From contig JBIQMS010000021.1 of NCBI GenBank assembly GCA_044463125.1, positions 1 through 64,000 of the forward strand: 64,000 nucleotides of DNA, in the 5' to 3' direction. Source of the DNA: CAYMZZ01 sp044463125 (GTDB lineage Bacteria > Bacteroidota > Bacteroidia > Chitinophagales > Chitinophagaceae). Below, in pieces: positions 52,425 through 61,216 of the stretch. Below the pieces are notes generated by a model. That model was not told the DNA's origin. It saw nothing but the letters and a program-made list of their open reading frames with translations, and searched no databases. The translations under genes and the position numbers were made by a program. How positions within the stretch are numbered: the stretch's first letter is position 1; each line of letters opens with the position of its first letter.

Positions 52425-52636
52425 GAAAATTGCAATACGCTTTGCTTACCATCCTGTGTACCCTGATCGCCGGTTTTGCGCTTGCGCAGGATAAGGGTTA
52501 TTCCGACTTCGGAGCCACCATGCGCAGCAATGGCCGGATCTATGTGGTAGTGGCCGTGATGCTCACCATCCTGGCCGGTTTGATCCTGTACCTGGTCCGC
52601 ATTGAAAAGAAATTAAAGAACCTCGAAAACAAATAA
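52421..52636 (+). CDS. CcmD-family small membrane protein
   Basis: 71 residues from the ATG at 52421, which overlaps the ccmC stop (ATGA); an ATG three codons earlier (52412) is possible. A first hydrophobic stretch (LQYALLTILCTLIAGFALAQ) is followed by a membrane helix (IYVVVAVMLTILAGLILYLV) with a basic tail RIEKKLKNLENK, the layout of CcmD proteins that bridge CcmC and CcmE. The stop codon is followed at once by a repeat. Confidence 0.78.
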   Translation: MRKLQYALLTILCTLIAGFALAQDKGYSDFGATMRSNGRIYVVVAVMLTILAGLILYLVRIEKKLKNLENK

Positions 52637-52667
52637 CGTAGTACGTAATACGTACTACGTATTACGT
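52637..52667. repeat. Short ACGTA-type repeat with internal inverted repeat
   Basis: Begins on the base after the ccmD-like stop. 7-mers of the type ACGTAGT, ACGTAAT and ACGTATT form a near-perfect hairpin (ACGTAATACGTA against TACGTATTACGT with one central base). It is the same unit type as the first part of the array after tyrS (15671-15712). Confidence 0.85.
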
Positions 52668-52700
52668 CTCTTGCTATATTGAAAACAAAATCATCAAACC

Positions 52701-54119
52701 ATGCCTGACAAACATTACAGTTTTTTTAATGCGGTAGAAAAGAGCTTTGATAAAGCGGCCAAGTTTACAAAATGGGATCCAGGCATTCTGGAGCAGATCA
52801 AAGCCTGCAATGCCATATACAGTATGAAGTTCCCGGTGAAGCGCGATGATGGAAAGATTGAAGTAATTGAAGCTTATCGCGTACAGCATTCCCACCATAA
52901 AACGCCCTGTAAAGGTGGTATTCGATTTGCGGCTGAAGTGAACCAGGATGAAGTAATGGCACTGGCGGCATTGATGACTTATAAATGCGCCATCGTAAAC
53001 GTTCCATTTGGTGGCGGCAAAGGCGGTATCAAAATTAACCCGCGCGATTTTTCCGCTTTTGAGCTGGAGAAAATCACACGTCGTTATACTTCTGAGCTGA
53101 TCAAGAAAAAGTTCATCGGGCCCGGCACTGATGTACCGGCTCCCGACTACGGAACCGGTGAAAGAGAAATGGCCTGGATTCTGGATACCTATACCACCAT
53201 GCACCCCGGCGAAATTGACGCATCGGGTTGCGTTACAGGTAAGCCCGTATCGCAAGGCGGTGTACGTGGCCGTCGCGAAGCCACCGGGCTGGGCGTTTTC
53301 TTTGGGCTCCGCGAAGTGTGCACCATGCCCGATGTGATGGAAAAACTGGGCATGACGGTAGGCGTGGAAGGAAAGCGAATAGTGGTACAGGGTCTGGGTA
53401 ATGTGGGCTATCATAGCGCCAAATTCTTCCAGGATGCCGGTGCAAAAATCATAGGCCTTGCCGAATACGAAGGTTCAATCTGGAGCGAGAACGGGTTGGA
53501 TGTGGACCAGGTATTTCAGCATCGCAAGAACACTGGTTCTATCCTGAATTTCCCCGGTGCCAACAATTTTGCGAAGAATACCGACGCGCTGGAAATGGAA
53601 TGTGATATCCTGATTCCCGCGGCTCTGGAAAACGTGATCAATGCCGAAAACGCCCCCCGTGTAAAAGCCAAAATGATTGGCGAAGCCGCCAACGGCCCCC
53701 TAACTCCGGAAGCAGATGAAATATTTGCCAAAAAAGGAATCGTTGTTGTACCCGACATGTATCTGAATGCAGGTGGTGTAACCGTTTCCTATTTTGAATG
53801 GCTGAAAAACCTGAGCCATGTTCGCTATGGCCGAATGGAAAAACGCTTCAACGAAAACATGAACTCTCATATCGTTGCCCAAATGGAGTTTTTGTCGGGC
53901 AAGAAAATGGGTGTTAAAGAGCGTGAATACATCGTGCATGGCGCGGATGAAGTGGACCTGGTTTACAGTGGACTGGAAGAAACCATGATCGCCGCCACAC
54001 ATGAGATCGTAAACGAATGGAAAAGCAATCCGGATATCCCGGATATGCGCACGGCGGCTTATGTAGTGGCCATCAACAAAGTAGCCACCAGCTATGCCGA
54101 ACTGGGCATTTTCCCCTAA
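52701..54119 (+). CDS. Glutamate dehydrogenase family (Glu/Leu/Phe/Val)
   Basis: 472 residues. Converts glutamate to 2-oxoglutarate and ammonia, or the reverse. Substrate domain: CKGGIRFAAEVNQDEVMALA, catalytic lysine in PFGGGKGGI, and GPGTDVPAPDYGTGEREM with catalytic Asp. NAD(P)-binding domain: VQGLGNVGYHSAKFFQDAG. The length and family signatures favour glutamate over branched-chain substrates, but this is not certain. It has its own strong terminator. Confidence 0.9.
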   Translation: MPDKHYSFFNAVEKSFDKAAKFTKWDPGILEQIKACNAIYSMKFPVKRDDGKIEVIEAYRVQHSHHKTPCKGGIRFAAEVNQDEVMALAALMTYKCAIVNVPFGGGKGGIKINPRDFSAFELEKITRRYTSELIKKKFIGPGTDVPAPDYGTGEREMAWILDTYTTMHPGEIDASGCVTGKPVSQGGVRGRREATGLGVFFGLREVCTMPDVMEKLGMTVGVEGKRIVVQGLGNVGYHSAKFFQDAGAKIIGLAEYEGSIWSENGLDVDQVFQHRKNTGSILNFPGANNFAKNTDALEMECDILIPAALENVINAENAPRVKAKMIGEAANGPLTPEADEIFAKKGIVVVPDMYLNAGGVTVSYFEWLKNLSHVRYGRMEKRFNENMNSHIVAQMEFLSGKKMGVKEREYIVHGADEVDLVYSGLEETMIAATHEIVNEWKSNPDIPDMRTAAYVVAINKVATSYAELGIFP

Positions 54120-54123
54120 TGTT

Positions 54124-54159
54124 TTAGGGCCTGCCCCAAAAGGCAGGCCCTAATTTTTT
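54124..54159 (+). terminator. Rho-independent terminator of the dehydrogenase gene
   Basis: 12-bp stem TTAGGGCCTGCC/GGCAGGCCCTAA with loop CCAAAA, then six T. Confidence 0.95.
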
Positions 54160-54223
54160 GTTAAGCGTTTCCTACGCAATCAACCTTTCCTGCTTCGGCA
54201 GGGTCATACCAGAAATTTACCGC

Positions 54224-54556
54224 ATGAAAAGATGGATACTCTGCTTTTCGCTGCTTTTTCTGGCCGCCGGGTCAAAAGCCCAGCAAATCGACAGCATTTA
54301 CTTTCACCTTTACACTGATAGTTTGAAGCGGGGCACCCACAACTACATTAATGTGGATGGTAAACTTTCCAATGGAACCTGGCTTCCGCTTACGGAAAAA
54401 GAAATACTGTTCGAATCATCGGCCTGCCAGTTTTCGGGAAATGAACTGATTGTTCCTGCCCATTTCAGCGGGGAAAAAATTACAGTGAGCGCTACGCTTC
54501 GTAAAAAACCGAGCATGCGCATTGAAACCACCATTTGGATAAAGAAAGTTGACTAA
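54224..54556 (+). CDS. Small secreted protein of unknown function
   Basis: 110 residues from the ATG at 54224. Signal peptide (MKRWILCFSLLFLAAGSKAQ), then a single beta-sandwich-like domain of about 90 residues (SIYFHLYTDSLKRGTHNYIN, then ATLRKKPSMRIETTIWIKK). It looks like a small Ig-like periplasmic protein; no family recognised. It ends two bases before a very long perfect hairpin. Confidence 0.72.
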   Translation: MKRWILCFSLLFLAAGSKAQQIDSIYFHLYTDSLKRGTHNYINVDGKLSNGTWLPLTEKEILFESSACQFSGNELIVPAHFSGEKITVSATLRKKPSMRIETTIWIKKVD

Positions 54557-54558
54557 AC

Positions 54559-54622
54559 CTACTTCAACGCATAAAAAAAAGAGTGGATGAATATCCACTC
54601 TTTTTTTTATGCGTTGAAGTAG
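54559..54622. terminator. Perfect 30-bp hairpin filling the gap between two convergent stops
   Basis: The left arm 54559-54588 and right arm 54593-54622 are exact complements around loop GAAT. The inner part has eight A against eight T around GAGTGGAT; the outer part is CTACTTCAACGCAT. Each arm ends two bases from a stop codon (54556 and 54625). It works as a bidirectional terminator, but the outer 14 bp are more than termination needs. Confidence 0.9.
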
Positions 54623-54624
54623 CA

Positions 54625-55275
54625 CTACATTTTCTTCGCGTCTTCCAGGAATTTGGCGAGGCCAATATCCGTCAGCGGATGCTTGAGCAAACCGAGAATG
54701 GAATCGAGCGGGCAGGTGCATACGTCGGCACCGGCTTCGGCGCATTTCACAATATGGAGGGCGCTGCGAATCGATGCGGCCAGAATTTCTGTTTTAAAAC
54801 CCTGGATAGAATATATCTGCGAAATCTGCGCAATGAGTTCAACCCCGTCCCAGCTACTGTCGTCGATACGACCAATAAACGGAGAAACATAGGTGGCACC
54901 GGCTTTGGCGGCCAGGATGGCCTGTCCGGCTGAAAATACAAGTGTGCAGTTGGTTTTGATACCGTTTTCGGTAAACCAGCGAAGGGCTTTAACGCCATCT
55001 TTGATCATGGGCACTTTCACCACAATATTGGGGTGAATGGCGGCCAGGGCCTTTCCTTCTTCCACAATTGCATCAAAATCGGTGGACAAAACCTCCGCAC
55101 TCACATCACCATCCACCAGATCACAAATGGTTTTGTAATGGTTCATGATGGCTTCCGAGCCCTTGATGCCTTCTTTCGCCATCAGGGATGGATTGGTAGT
55201 AACACCATCGAGGATACCTAATTCATGTGCTTCCTTGATCTGCGCCAGGTTGGCGGTATCGATGAAAAATTTCAT
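54625..55275 (-). CDS. Transaldolase / fructose-6-phosphate aldolase family
   Basis: 216 residues, the short TalC/FSA type. MKFFIDTANLAQIKEAHELG, DGVTTNPSLMAKEG and the Schiff-base lysine in NIVVKVPMIKDG. Short members can be true transaldolases or fructose-6-phosphate aldolases; the difference depends on a few active-site residues I cannot judge here. It would act in the non-oxidative pentose phosphate pathway. Downstream of ffs on the same strand, with its own start. Confidence 0.9.
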   Translation of the reverse strand: MKFFIDTANLAQIKEAHELGILDGVTTNPSLMAKEGIKGSEAIMNHYKTICDLVDGDVSAEVLSTDFDAIVEEGKALAAIHPNIVVKVPMIKDGVKALRWFTENGIKTNCTLVFSAGQAILAAKAGATYVSPFIGRIDDSSWDGVELIAQISQIYSIQGFKTEILAASIRSALHIVKCAEAGADVCTCPLDSILGLLKHPLTDIGLAKFLEDAKKM

Positions 55276-55359
55276 ATTGTATAATGTGTCCGGGCGGACA
55301 TTTGGTGACGCTCCTGATGTTCAGGCAGCTCTTGCGTAGCAATCAAAATAAAAAAAAAT

Positions 55360-55454
55360 GGCAGGCTCCTCACATCGCACCGCTACAACCACTTATCCTT
55401 GCTGCCTTCCGGCCCTGGGGAGGTTCAGCAGGAGCTGGTCGTGTAAGACCTGCC
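55360..55454 (-). ncRNA. ffs: SRP RNA (4.5S type)
   Basis: On the minus strand the RNA starts and ends with GGCAGG/CCTGCC pairing and holds the conserved SRP domain IV: TGAACC, CAGGGCCGGAAGGCAGCAAGG, with the GGAA tetraloop and the A/C-rich internal loop that bind Ffh. The length is about 95 bases, the small bacterial form. A T-run follows its 3' end (55351-55359 on the plus strand is A-rich). It escapes protein-based annotation. With Ffh it targets membrane proteins to the translocon. Confidence 0.95.
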
Positions 55455-55458
55455 GGCG

Positions 55459-55466
55459 CAAAGATA
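55459..55466 (-). promoter_or_regulatory. -7 element of ffs
   Basis: The minus strand reads TATCTTTG, an exact TAnnTTTG, five bases before the predicted RNA 5' end. No TTTG at the -33 distance is clear. Confidence 0.65.
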
Positions 55467-55503
55467 GGGTTTTTGCCGCTGCATTGCGCAGGGGTCAGCA
55501 ATT

Positions 55504-56781
55504 TTACCGGTTAGTGGCTGAGTTTAATTCCGCTATGCCCAGCAGTTCATCCGCACGAGCCCCAAATGGCCTGAAATAAACCAGCACCGTGTATTGATTT
55601 TCGGTTGCGGTAAAATTGCCTTCAGTGGGCTGAAAGGACAGCTTCCCTTCCCGATCGGGCCGTCCGGCGAGCGTGATATAGGAATAATTATAGAACCCCT
55701 GCTTCAAATAAAGGGCTTTCTCATATATTCCCTTTTCAGCATTGAATTCCATCTTCGCATGTTCTCCTGGCTGGTACTGCGTCAACTCGCCATATACATA
55801 CAGGTCTTTTCCGGGATAGGGCTGGTTACCGGGTGGCACAAAACGAAAATGCACCCAGGCATAATCGCTCTGCCAATTGGGATTATTTCCATCGCGGTTC
55901 CCAAAAAAGAACTGGCCATTCAGGTCTTCATAAAAAGCGTAAACCAATTGCTGACGTTCCTGATCGGGCTTTACGTACACATGCATCTGCCCGTCTTTTT
56001 CCTCCATTTCCGAAACCCGGTCGCCAATCAGTTGCATGCTGCGCATATCGAGCCAGCGCCACTCGCGCCCGGCCTGGAAGCTGAGCTGATCATCGTTGTA
56101 TTCCAGGTAATTTCCCCGGTAAATATTGGGTCTTGTATTCAGCACCGAATGAAACCAGCTGTTGTTTTGTAAAACAACCAGCTTGAAATCCTGCGGCGAC
56201 ATTACATTGATGCGCGCGTTGGCCGTGTTCAACGCCACCTGCACCCGCTGGTCCGTCTGAAAATAGCGGGAATCGAAAGGTTGCCTGATTTGCGCGGCGA
56301 TGCTGATGCGGTTATCCACCACCAGGAATCGACGGGTAAAATAGAGCTGCGTGGTATCATTATTCAAAAAAACCTTGAGCAGATAATTTCCGGAGCGTTT
56401 GGGTACCATGCTTCTTTCCGGAAACTGCAGTTGATAATGTGTATAGCGGGTAAGTGCAATGGATGAGTTGCGATAAGTATTGAGACGGTTCGATTGAAAG
56501 CCCTGTAAATAATCAAAGGGCAGCAGGCTGGATACGGACCAGTCGGCATTGCAAAGCTGGAAAGTGTAATAATAGTTTTTTACATCAGCGTCCAGGTCAT
56601 CGAAATGCAATTCCAACTGATCGCCACTGTTGAGGCGGATGATGGGATAGCTATAAATATCACCAACCCGGTACAGTTTCACGCCCTGAATATTATCCTG
56701 AAAATTCTGATCCGCCGTCTGCGCTTGCAGGCATGAGCCGGAAAGTAGCAGCAGCGCGAGCAATGTATTTTTCATCTTCAT
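55504..56781 (-). CDS. T9SS plug protein (DUF5103)
   Basis: 425 residues from the ATG at 56781. Signal peptide (KNTLLALLLLSGSCLQAQ), then the T9SS plug domain 1 (NIQGVKLYRVGDIYSYPIIR, FQLCNADWSVSSLLPFDYLQ) and a C-terminal beta domain (YVYGELTQYQPG, EKGIYEKALYLKQGFYNYSY). In Flavobacterium a protein of this family closes the periplasmic side of the SprA translocon pore (established). It fits the porV-porU pair elsewhere in the window. Upstream on the same strand lies no other gene; ffs follows it. Confidence 0.88.
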   Translation of the reverse strand: MKMKNTLLALLLLSGSCLQAQTADQNFQDNIQGVKLYRVGDIYSYPIIRLNSGDQLELHFDDLDADVKNYYYTFQLCNADWSVSSLLPFDYLQGFQSNRLNTYRNSSIALTRYTHYQLQFPERSMVPKRSGNYLLKVFLNNDTTQLYFTRRFLVVDNRISIAAQIRQPFDSRYFQTDQRVQVALNTANARINVMSPQDFKLVVLQNNSWFHSVLNTRPNIYRGNYLEYNDDQLSFQAGREWRWLDMRSMQLIGDRVSEMEEKDGQMHVYVKPDQERQQLVYAFYEDLNGQFFFGNRDGNNPNWQSDYAWVHFRFVPPGNQPYPGKDLYVYGELTQYQPGEHAKMEFNAEKGIYEKALYLKQGFYNYSYITLAGRPDREGKLSFQPTEGNFTATENQYTVLVYFRPFGARADELLGIAELNSATNR

Positions 56782-56909
56782 GCTGTATGGTATATCCCAC
56801 ATGGATGGGAACAAGGAAAATAGTTATCAAGTAAGCTTATCCGCTTATTTTTGTTGAACCGGTCCTGTTCAAAAATACCGGACTTCATTCAGACAGTATC
56901 CAATTCAGA

Positions 56910-58142
56910 ATGGTTGCAGCATTTATAGCCCAACGCATTGCTTTTAACCAGCAGCGCTCCTTTTCCCGGTTCATCATCCGTTTGTCGGTGGTAGCCACGG
57001 TCATCAGCGTGATGGTAATGATCGTGACCCTGGCATTTACCAACGGGTTCCAGCGGGAAGTGGGCCGGAAAGTCTTCAGTTTCCTGGGGCATATCCGCAT
57101 CCAGGAAAAGCAACCCATGAAAGCGATTATCGCGGAAGAAATTCCCCTGCTGATGGATTCCGTTCTGATGCAAAAGATACGCCAAAATCCGGCGGTAAAA
57201 CAGATTCATCCCTTCAGCACCAAATATGCCATCCTGAAAACAACGGATGAACTGGAGGGTGTATTGCTGAAGGGCTATAATGCGGAATATGATTTCGATT
57301 TCTTTAAGCGATTCATCAAACAGGGCCGGCCCATTGCATTCAACGACAGTACTTATAGCCGCGAGATCATGCTGTCGGAATACACGGCAAAGCAACTGCA
57401 ATTAAAATTGAATGACCGTATTCTCATTTATTTTATTCAGCCTGATGGTAAACCGCGACCCAATAAGCTCACCATTACAGGCATTTATAAAACCGGTATA
57501 GAGGAATACGACAAAACATTTGCTATTGGCGACCTGAAACTGATACAGCGGCTCAACGATTGGGACCCGAATGAGGCGGGCGGTTATGAAATTTTCCTAC
57601 ATGATCCGGATCAGATAGATGAGCAGGTGGCGAATATCTATAGTTTGGAAGAGTTTCCTCTTGAATGGGATACACAAAGTATCCGCGATATCGCACCCAA
57701 TATCTTCGACTGGCTCAATATGCAGGATACCACCCGTTCGGTGCTGATCATCATCATGATTATCGTGGCATTGATCAACCTGGTGAGTTGCCTGATCATA
57801 CTGGTGCTGGAACGCGTGCGTATGATCGGTGTGCTGAAAGCCGTGGGCGCGCGCGACTGGACTGTGCAGCAGATATTCCTGCGGCATGCTTTATTTATCA
57901 CCGGCACGGGCATCATAGTGGGCACGTTGCTGGCGATGGTATTGATCTGGTTGCAGCAGCAAACCGGATTTATCCGCCTGCAGGAGGAAGCCTATTACAT
58001 TAGTGAAGCCGCTGTGGAAATCAGCATTTGGGAAATACTAATCGTGGCGGGCGGCACATTACTTATTTCATTGCTGGTGCTCTTGATTCCAACCTTGCTG
58101 GTGAAGCGGATTCAGCCGGTGAAAGCCATCCGGTTTAGCTAA
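56910..58142 (+). CDS. ABC transporter permease, LolC/LolE (FtsX/MacB) type
   Basis: 410 residues. An N-terminal helix (RFIIRLSVVATVISVMVMIV), a large periplasmic domain (about 50-265) and three C-terminal membrane segments (starting VLIIIMIIVALINLVSCLII) with the coupling region ERVRMIGVLKAVGARDWTVQ. This is the layout of LolC/LolE, which release lipoproteins from the inner membrane. The matching ATPase is not adjacent. Its last 8 bases overlap the convergent rRNA/tRNA methyltransferase gene. Confidence 0.88.
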   Translation: MVAAFIAQRIAFNQQRSFSRFIIRLSVVATVISVMVMIVTLAFTNGFQREVGRKVFSFLGHIRIQEKQPMKAIIAEEIPLLMDSVLMQKIRQNPAVKQIHPFSTKYAILKTTDELEGVLLKGYNAEYDFDFFKRFIKQGRPIAFNDSTYSREIMLSEYTAKQLQLKLNDRILIYFIQPDGKPRPNKLTITGIYKTGIEEYDKTFAIGDLKLIQRLNDWDPNEAGGYEIFLHDPDQIDEQVANIYSLEEFPLEWDTQSIRDIAPNIFDWLNMQDTTRSVLIIIMIIVALINLVSCLIILVLERVRMIGVLKAVGARDWTVQQIFLRHALFITGTGIIVGTLLAMVLIWLQQQTGFIRLQEEAYYISEAAVEISIWEILIVAGGTLLISLLVLLIPTLLVKRIQPVKAIRFS

Positions 58143-58857
58143 GATGTGATAGCAGGATACCCGTTGCCACCGCAGCGTTCAGCGACTCGGCCCCACCTTT
58201 TCGCGGAATGGTGAGCCTTACATTAACCCTTTCCATCAATTCTGGCCGGATACCCCTTGCTTCGTTGCCGATAACCAGCAGGCCCTTTTTCGGACTTTTA
58301 AGCTGGGATATGTCACGCCCCTCCAATGTGGCGCCGTACACAAGCGTATCAGGATGTTGTTGTATCCATGTCGACAATTCTGCATACAATACCCTTACCC
58401 GGGCCAGGCTGCCCATGCTGGCCTGCACCACTTTTGGATTATAGATATCGGCCGTATCGGGCTGGCAGATGATGTGTACAACACCAAACCAATCGGCAAT
58501 CCGGATAATGGTACCCAGGTTGCCCGGATCCTGAATCTGGTCGAGGCCAAGCATCCATTCATCCGTATCGCCCTCCGGAATGAAATAATTCCATTGCCTC
58601 ACCAGCGCCAGCACCTGGTTGGGCTGCTGCAATTGTGAAATTCTTTGTAATTCTATTTCCGAAATTTCCACTGCCTTTGCTTCAGGATGCGCTGCAATCC
58701 ATTCAGGTAAGGCATAAATGGCCTCCATACTAATCCCCGGATCCTGCAACCATTCATTCACAATACGCGGTCCTTCTGCTATGAAGAGGCCCGTTTCGTC
58801 GCGGAATTTTTTATGGCCTAAACTTTGAATATATTTGATTTGTGATTTTGTCAGCAT
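58135..58857 (-). CDS. TrmH/SpoU-family RNA 2'-O-methyltransferase
   Basis: 240 residues from the ATG at 58857; the long upstream extension is not protein-like. N-terminal substrate domain (MLTKSQIKYIQSLGHKKFRD, ETGLFIAEGPRIVNEWL), then the SPOUT knot: DQIQDPGNLGTIIRIADWFG (motif 1), VIGNEARGIRPELM (motif 2) and IPRKGGAESLNAAVATGILL (motif 3). It methylates ribose in tRNA or 23S rRNA. It starts 16 bases from the divergent TamL gene. Confidence 0.93.
   Translation of the reverse strand: MLTKSQIKYIQSLGHKKFRDETGLFIAEGPRIVNEWLQDPGISMEAIYALPEWIAAHPEAKAVEISEIELQRISQLQQPNQVLALVRQWNYFIPEGDTDEWMLGLDQIQDPGNLGTIIRIADWFGVVHIICQPDTADIYNPKVVQASMGSLARVRVLYAELSTWIQQHPDTLVYGATLEGRDISQLKSPKKGLLVIGNEARGIRPELMERVNVRLTIPRKGGAESLNAAVATGILLSHLS
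58830..58837 (+). promoter_or_regulatory. Candidate -7 element of tamL
   Basis: TATATTTG matches TAnnTTTG and lies inside the N-terminal codons of the divergent methyltransferase gene. The leader would be about 30 bases. A weak -33 (TTTT) is 19 bases upstream. Confidence 0.5.
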
Positions 58858-58873
58858 AGCTGTTATTTTGATT

Positions 58874-61216
58874 ATGTCGTCCGGCACCTTGCAGCACCAT
58901 ACCATTTCCCTTCGCGCCTTCATTGCCGGGTTGACCCTTGCGCTGCTGGCGTCCTGTACCATCGTCAAAAATGCGCCGCCGGGAAAGGATTTTGTGTACA
59001 GAACAAATATCAATGTAATAGGCAACTTTTCAAAAGAAGAAAGAAATGAGCTGGAGTCGGCGCTGGAATCGCAGCTCGACGACAGCCTTCGGGTGCGTAG
59101 ACTGGAAAAGCTGGCCTGGAGTGTGATGAAGAGTCCGCCGGTATACGATAGTGTGGATGCCATCAGCAGTATCGACTACATGCAGGACCTGCTGAGGGCG
59201 CGTGGTTATTTTAGGGATTCCATTTATTTCACGAAAACGCTGAAGTCGCCCCGCAAGCTATTTCCCAAACCCAACCATTACCATCGGGTAGTCATCGACT
59301 ATTATGTGAAACCGGGCAAGCAGGTTACACTCGACAGCGTGAGCTATACCATGCTCGATTCCAACCTGCAGCACCTGGCCGATTCCACACGAAGCGAGGC
59401 CCTGATCAAAAAAGGCAGTCCTTTTGCCAAAGGTCCCATATCCGCCGAGCTTGACCGCCTTACGGACTTATACCGCAATAACGGCTACCTGCGTTTTACC
59501 CGCGATGAAATGATTGGATTATGGGATACCCTCGATGCATCTTTCCTGCAGCCCGACCTGGATCCCTTCGCCCAGTTTGAATTGCTGGAGCAATTGCAGC
59601 GCCGCCGCGATAATCCCACCGCCAGCCTCGACATAAGGCTTCGCAGTATCGACAGCGCAAGGCTCACGAAATTTCATGTTGGTCAGGTCACTATTTATCC
59701 AGACTATTTGCTGGATACTGCAGGTACCCAGCCTCGGGTGGATACCGTGGAAGGAATCCGCGTGGTACAATATGGCAATAAGTTTAAGCCCAAAATTTTT
59801 CCACCATACATCTCCCTTCCCTATCAGTCGGTGTATCGCCAAAGCCGGTATGTGCGTACACTGAACAAACTCAACAGCCTGGGTACCTGGCGAATTGTAA
59901 GTATTGACCAAAATCCAAGACCCGGTACCGACACCGTGGATTTTGTGGTGCGTATGAGCCCAGCCCGCAAATATTCCTTCAGCACCAACCTGGAAGGCAG
60001 TATCAACCAGAGCGTGATATCGGGTAACCTTTTCGGTATTGGCCTGAACGTTGGCTTACAGAACAGAAATTTTGCCCGTGGTGCCAATATCGCCAACAGC
60101 AACCTGCGTTATGGTGTGGAACTGGGCGCATCGGGATCCAACCAGTTTATTCAAACCCGGCAGTTCAGTTTTAGTCATAGTATCGTCTTTCCCCGGTTCG
60201 TCCCGCTTACCCGGCTGATACCCGAAAACCGGCGCGATAATTTCCGGACCCTGCTTAATTTCAATGCGGCCAGTACTGAGCGCCGCCTTCTCTATAACCT
60301 GGTAAGCATTAACGGAAGCTGGGGCTATGAATATACCTGGCGCAATAAATTGCTCAATGTTAAGTTCCCCAACATCGAGTACTCCAGCCTGGTGCAGCGC
60401 GACAGCCTCAAGAACCTGATCATTCAAAACCCGGCACTACGTAATATTTTTACCGATGGTTTTATTGCGTCCATTATAGGCAACCTCACCATTCCCTTTG
60501 GAAGGGGCAATCACCTGAGCAAAGTAACCTTCAATGTGGAAGAAGCCGGATTGATGACAGGTTTGCTGCGCAATAGCTTTCTTGATGAGGAGCTCTATCG
60601 ATTTGTAAAGGCAGATGTGGAGCTGGCCCACCTGATCCGCTTCCCTAAAAACTCTATCGCGCTTCGTTTTTTTGCGGGTGTGGGATATGAGTTTGATGCC
60701 ACACGAAATCCGCTCAAGCGCAACAACCTTCCCTTCTTCAAACAATATTTTAGTGGCGGGCCCAACTCCATGCGGGCCTGGGCCCTGCGAAGGCTGGGAC
60801 CCGGATCCACGGTGAAGGAGTTCAACGGTCCGGGAGGCACACCCGATCGCTATGGCGATGTGCAGTTGGAAGCGAATGCCGAATTCCGCTTCCCTATTGG
60901 CCGACCATTTGGTATAAAGGTAAATGGTGCCCTGTTTACCGATATCGGTAACGTTTGGTTCCTGAAACCTGCCGACAATCGACCGGATGAAGAAGTATTC
61001 AAGCTGAGCAGGCTGGGTGAAGATATTGCCATAGGCGCCGGGGGTGGAATTCGCATTGACCTCGACTTTTTTGTGATCCGTTTCGACTATGCCTACAAAG
61101 TGAAGGATCCCAGCCCCTCCATCACTAACGCGCAGTACCAGAACAAATGGTTCAGCTATCCATTTTTCCGAGGCAGCCAGTTTCAACTGGGTATCAACTA
61201 TCCCTTTATTCTTTAA
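58874..61216 (+). CDS. tamL: BamA/TamA-like outer-membrane lipoprotein TamL
   Basis: 780 residues from the ATG at 58874 (58835 would overlap the divergent gene). Unlike BamA it is a lipoprotein: hydrophobic stretch RAFIAGLTLALLASC with the lipobox cysteine near residue 28. POTRA-like repeats occupy about residues 45-350 (RTNINVIGNFSKEERNELES, VTLDSVSYTML). The 16-strand Omp85 barrel fills the rest, with GGPNSMRAWALRRLGPG as the conserved (V/I)RG-loop-like region and GVGYEFDATRNP. In Bacteroidota, TamL works with TamB in outer-membrane assembly. Its end overlaps truB by 11 bases. Confidence 0.9.
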   Translation: MSSGTLQHHTISLRAFIAGLTLALLASCTIVKNAPPGKDFVYRTNINVIGNFSKEERNELESALESQLDDSLRVRRLEKLAWSVMKSPPVYDSVDAISSIDYMQDLLRARGYFRDSIYFTKTLKSPRKLFPKPNHYHRVVIDYYVKPGKQVTLDSVSYTMLDSNLQHLADSTRSEALIKKGSPFAKGPISAELDRLTDLYRNNGYLRFTRDEMIGLWDTLDASFLQPDLDPFAQFELLEQLQRRRDNPTASLDIRLRSIDSARLTKFHVGQVTIYPDYLLDTAGTQPRVDTVEGIRVVQYGNKFKPKIFPPYISLPYQSVYRQSRYVRTLNKLNSLGTWRIVSIDQNPRPGTDTVDFVVRMSPARKYSFSTNLEGSINQSVISGNLFGIGLNVGLQNRNFARGANIANSNLRYGVELGASGSNQFIQTRQFSFSHSIVFPRFVPLTRLIPENRRDNFRTLLNFNAASTERRLLYNLVSINGSWGYEYTWRNKLLNVKFPNIEYSSLVQRDSLKNLIIQNPALRNIFTDGFIASIIGNLTIPFGRGNHLSKVTFNVEEAGLMTGLLRNSFLDEELYRFVKADVELAHLIRFPKNSIALRFFAGVGYEFDATRNPLKRNNLPFFKQYFSGGPNSMRAWALRRLGPGSTVKEFNGPGGTPDRYGDVQLEANAEFRFPIGRPFGIKVNGALFTDIGNVWFLKPADNRPDEEVFKLSRLGEDIAIGAGGGIRIDLDFFVIRFDYAYKVKDPSPSITNAQYQNKWFSYPFFRGSQFQLGINYPFIL

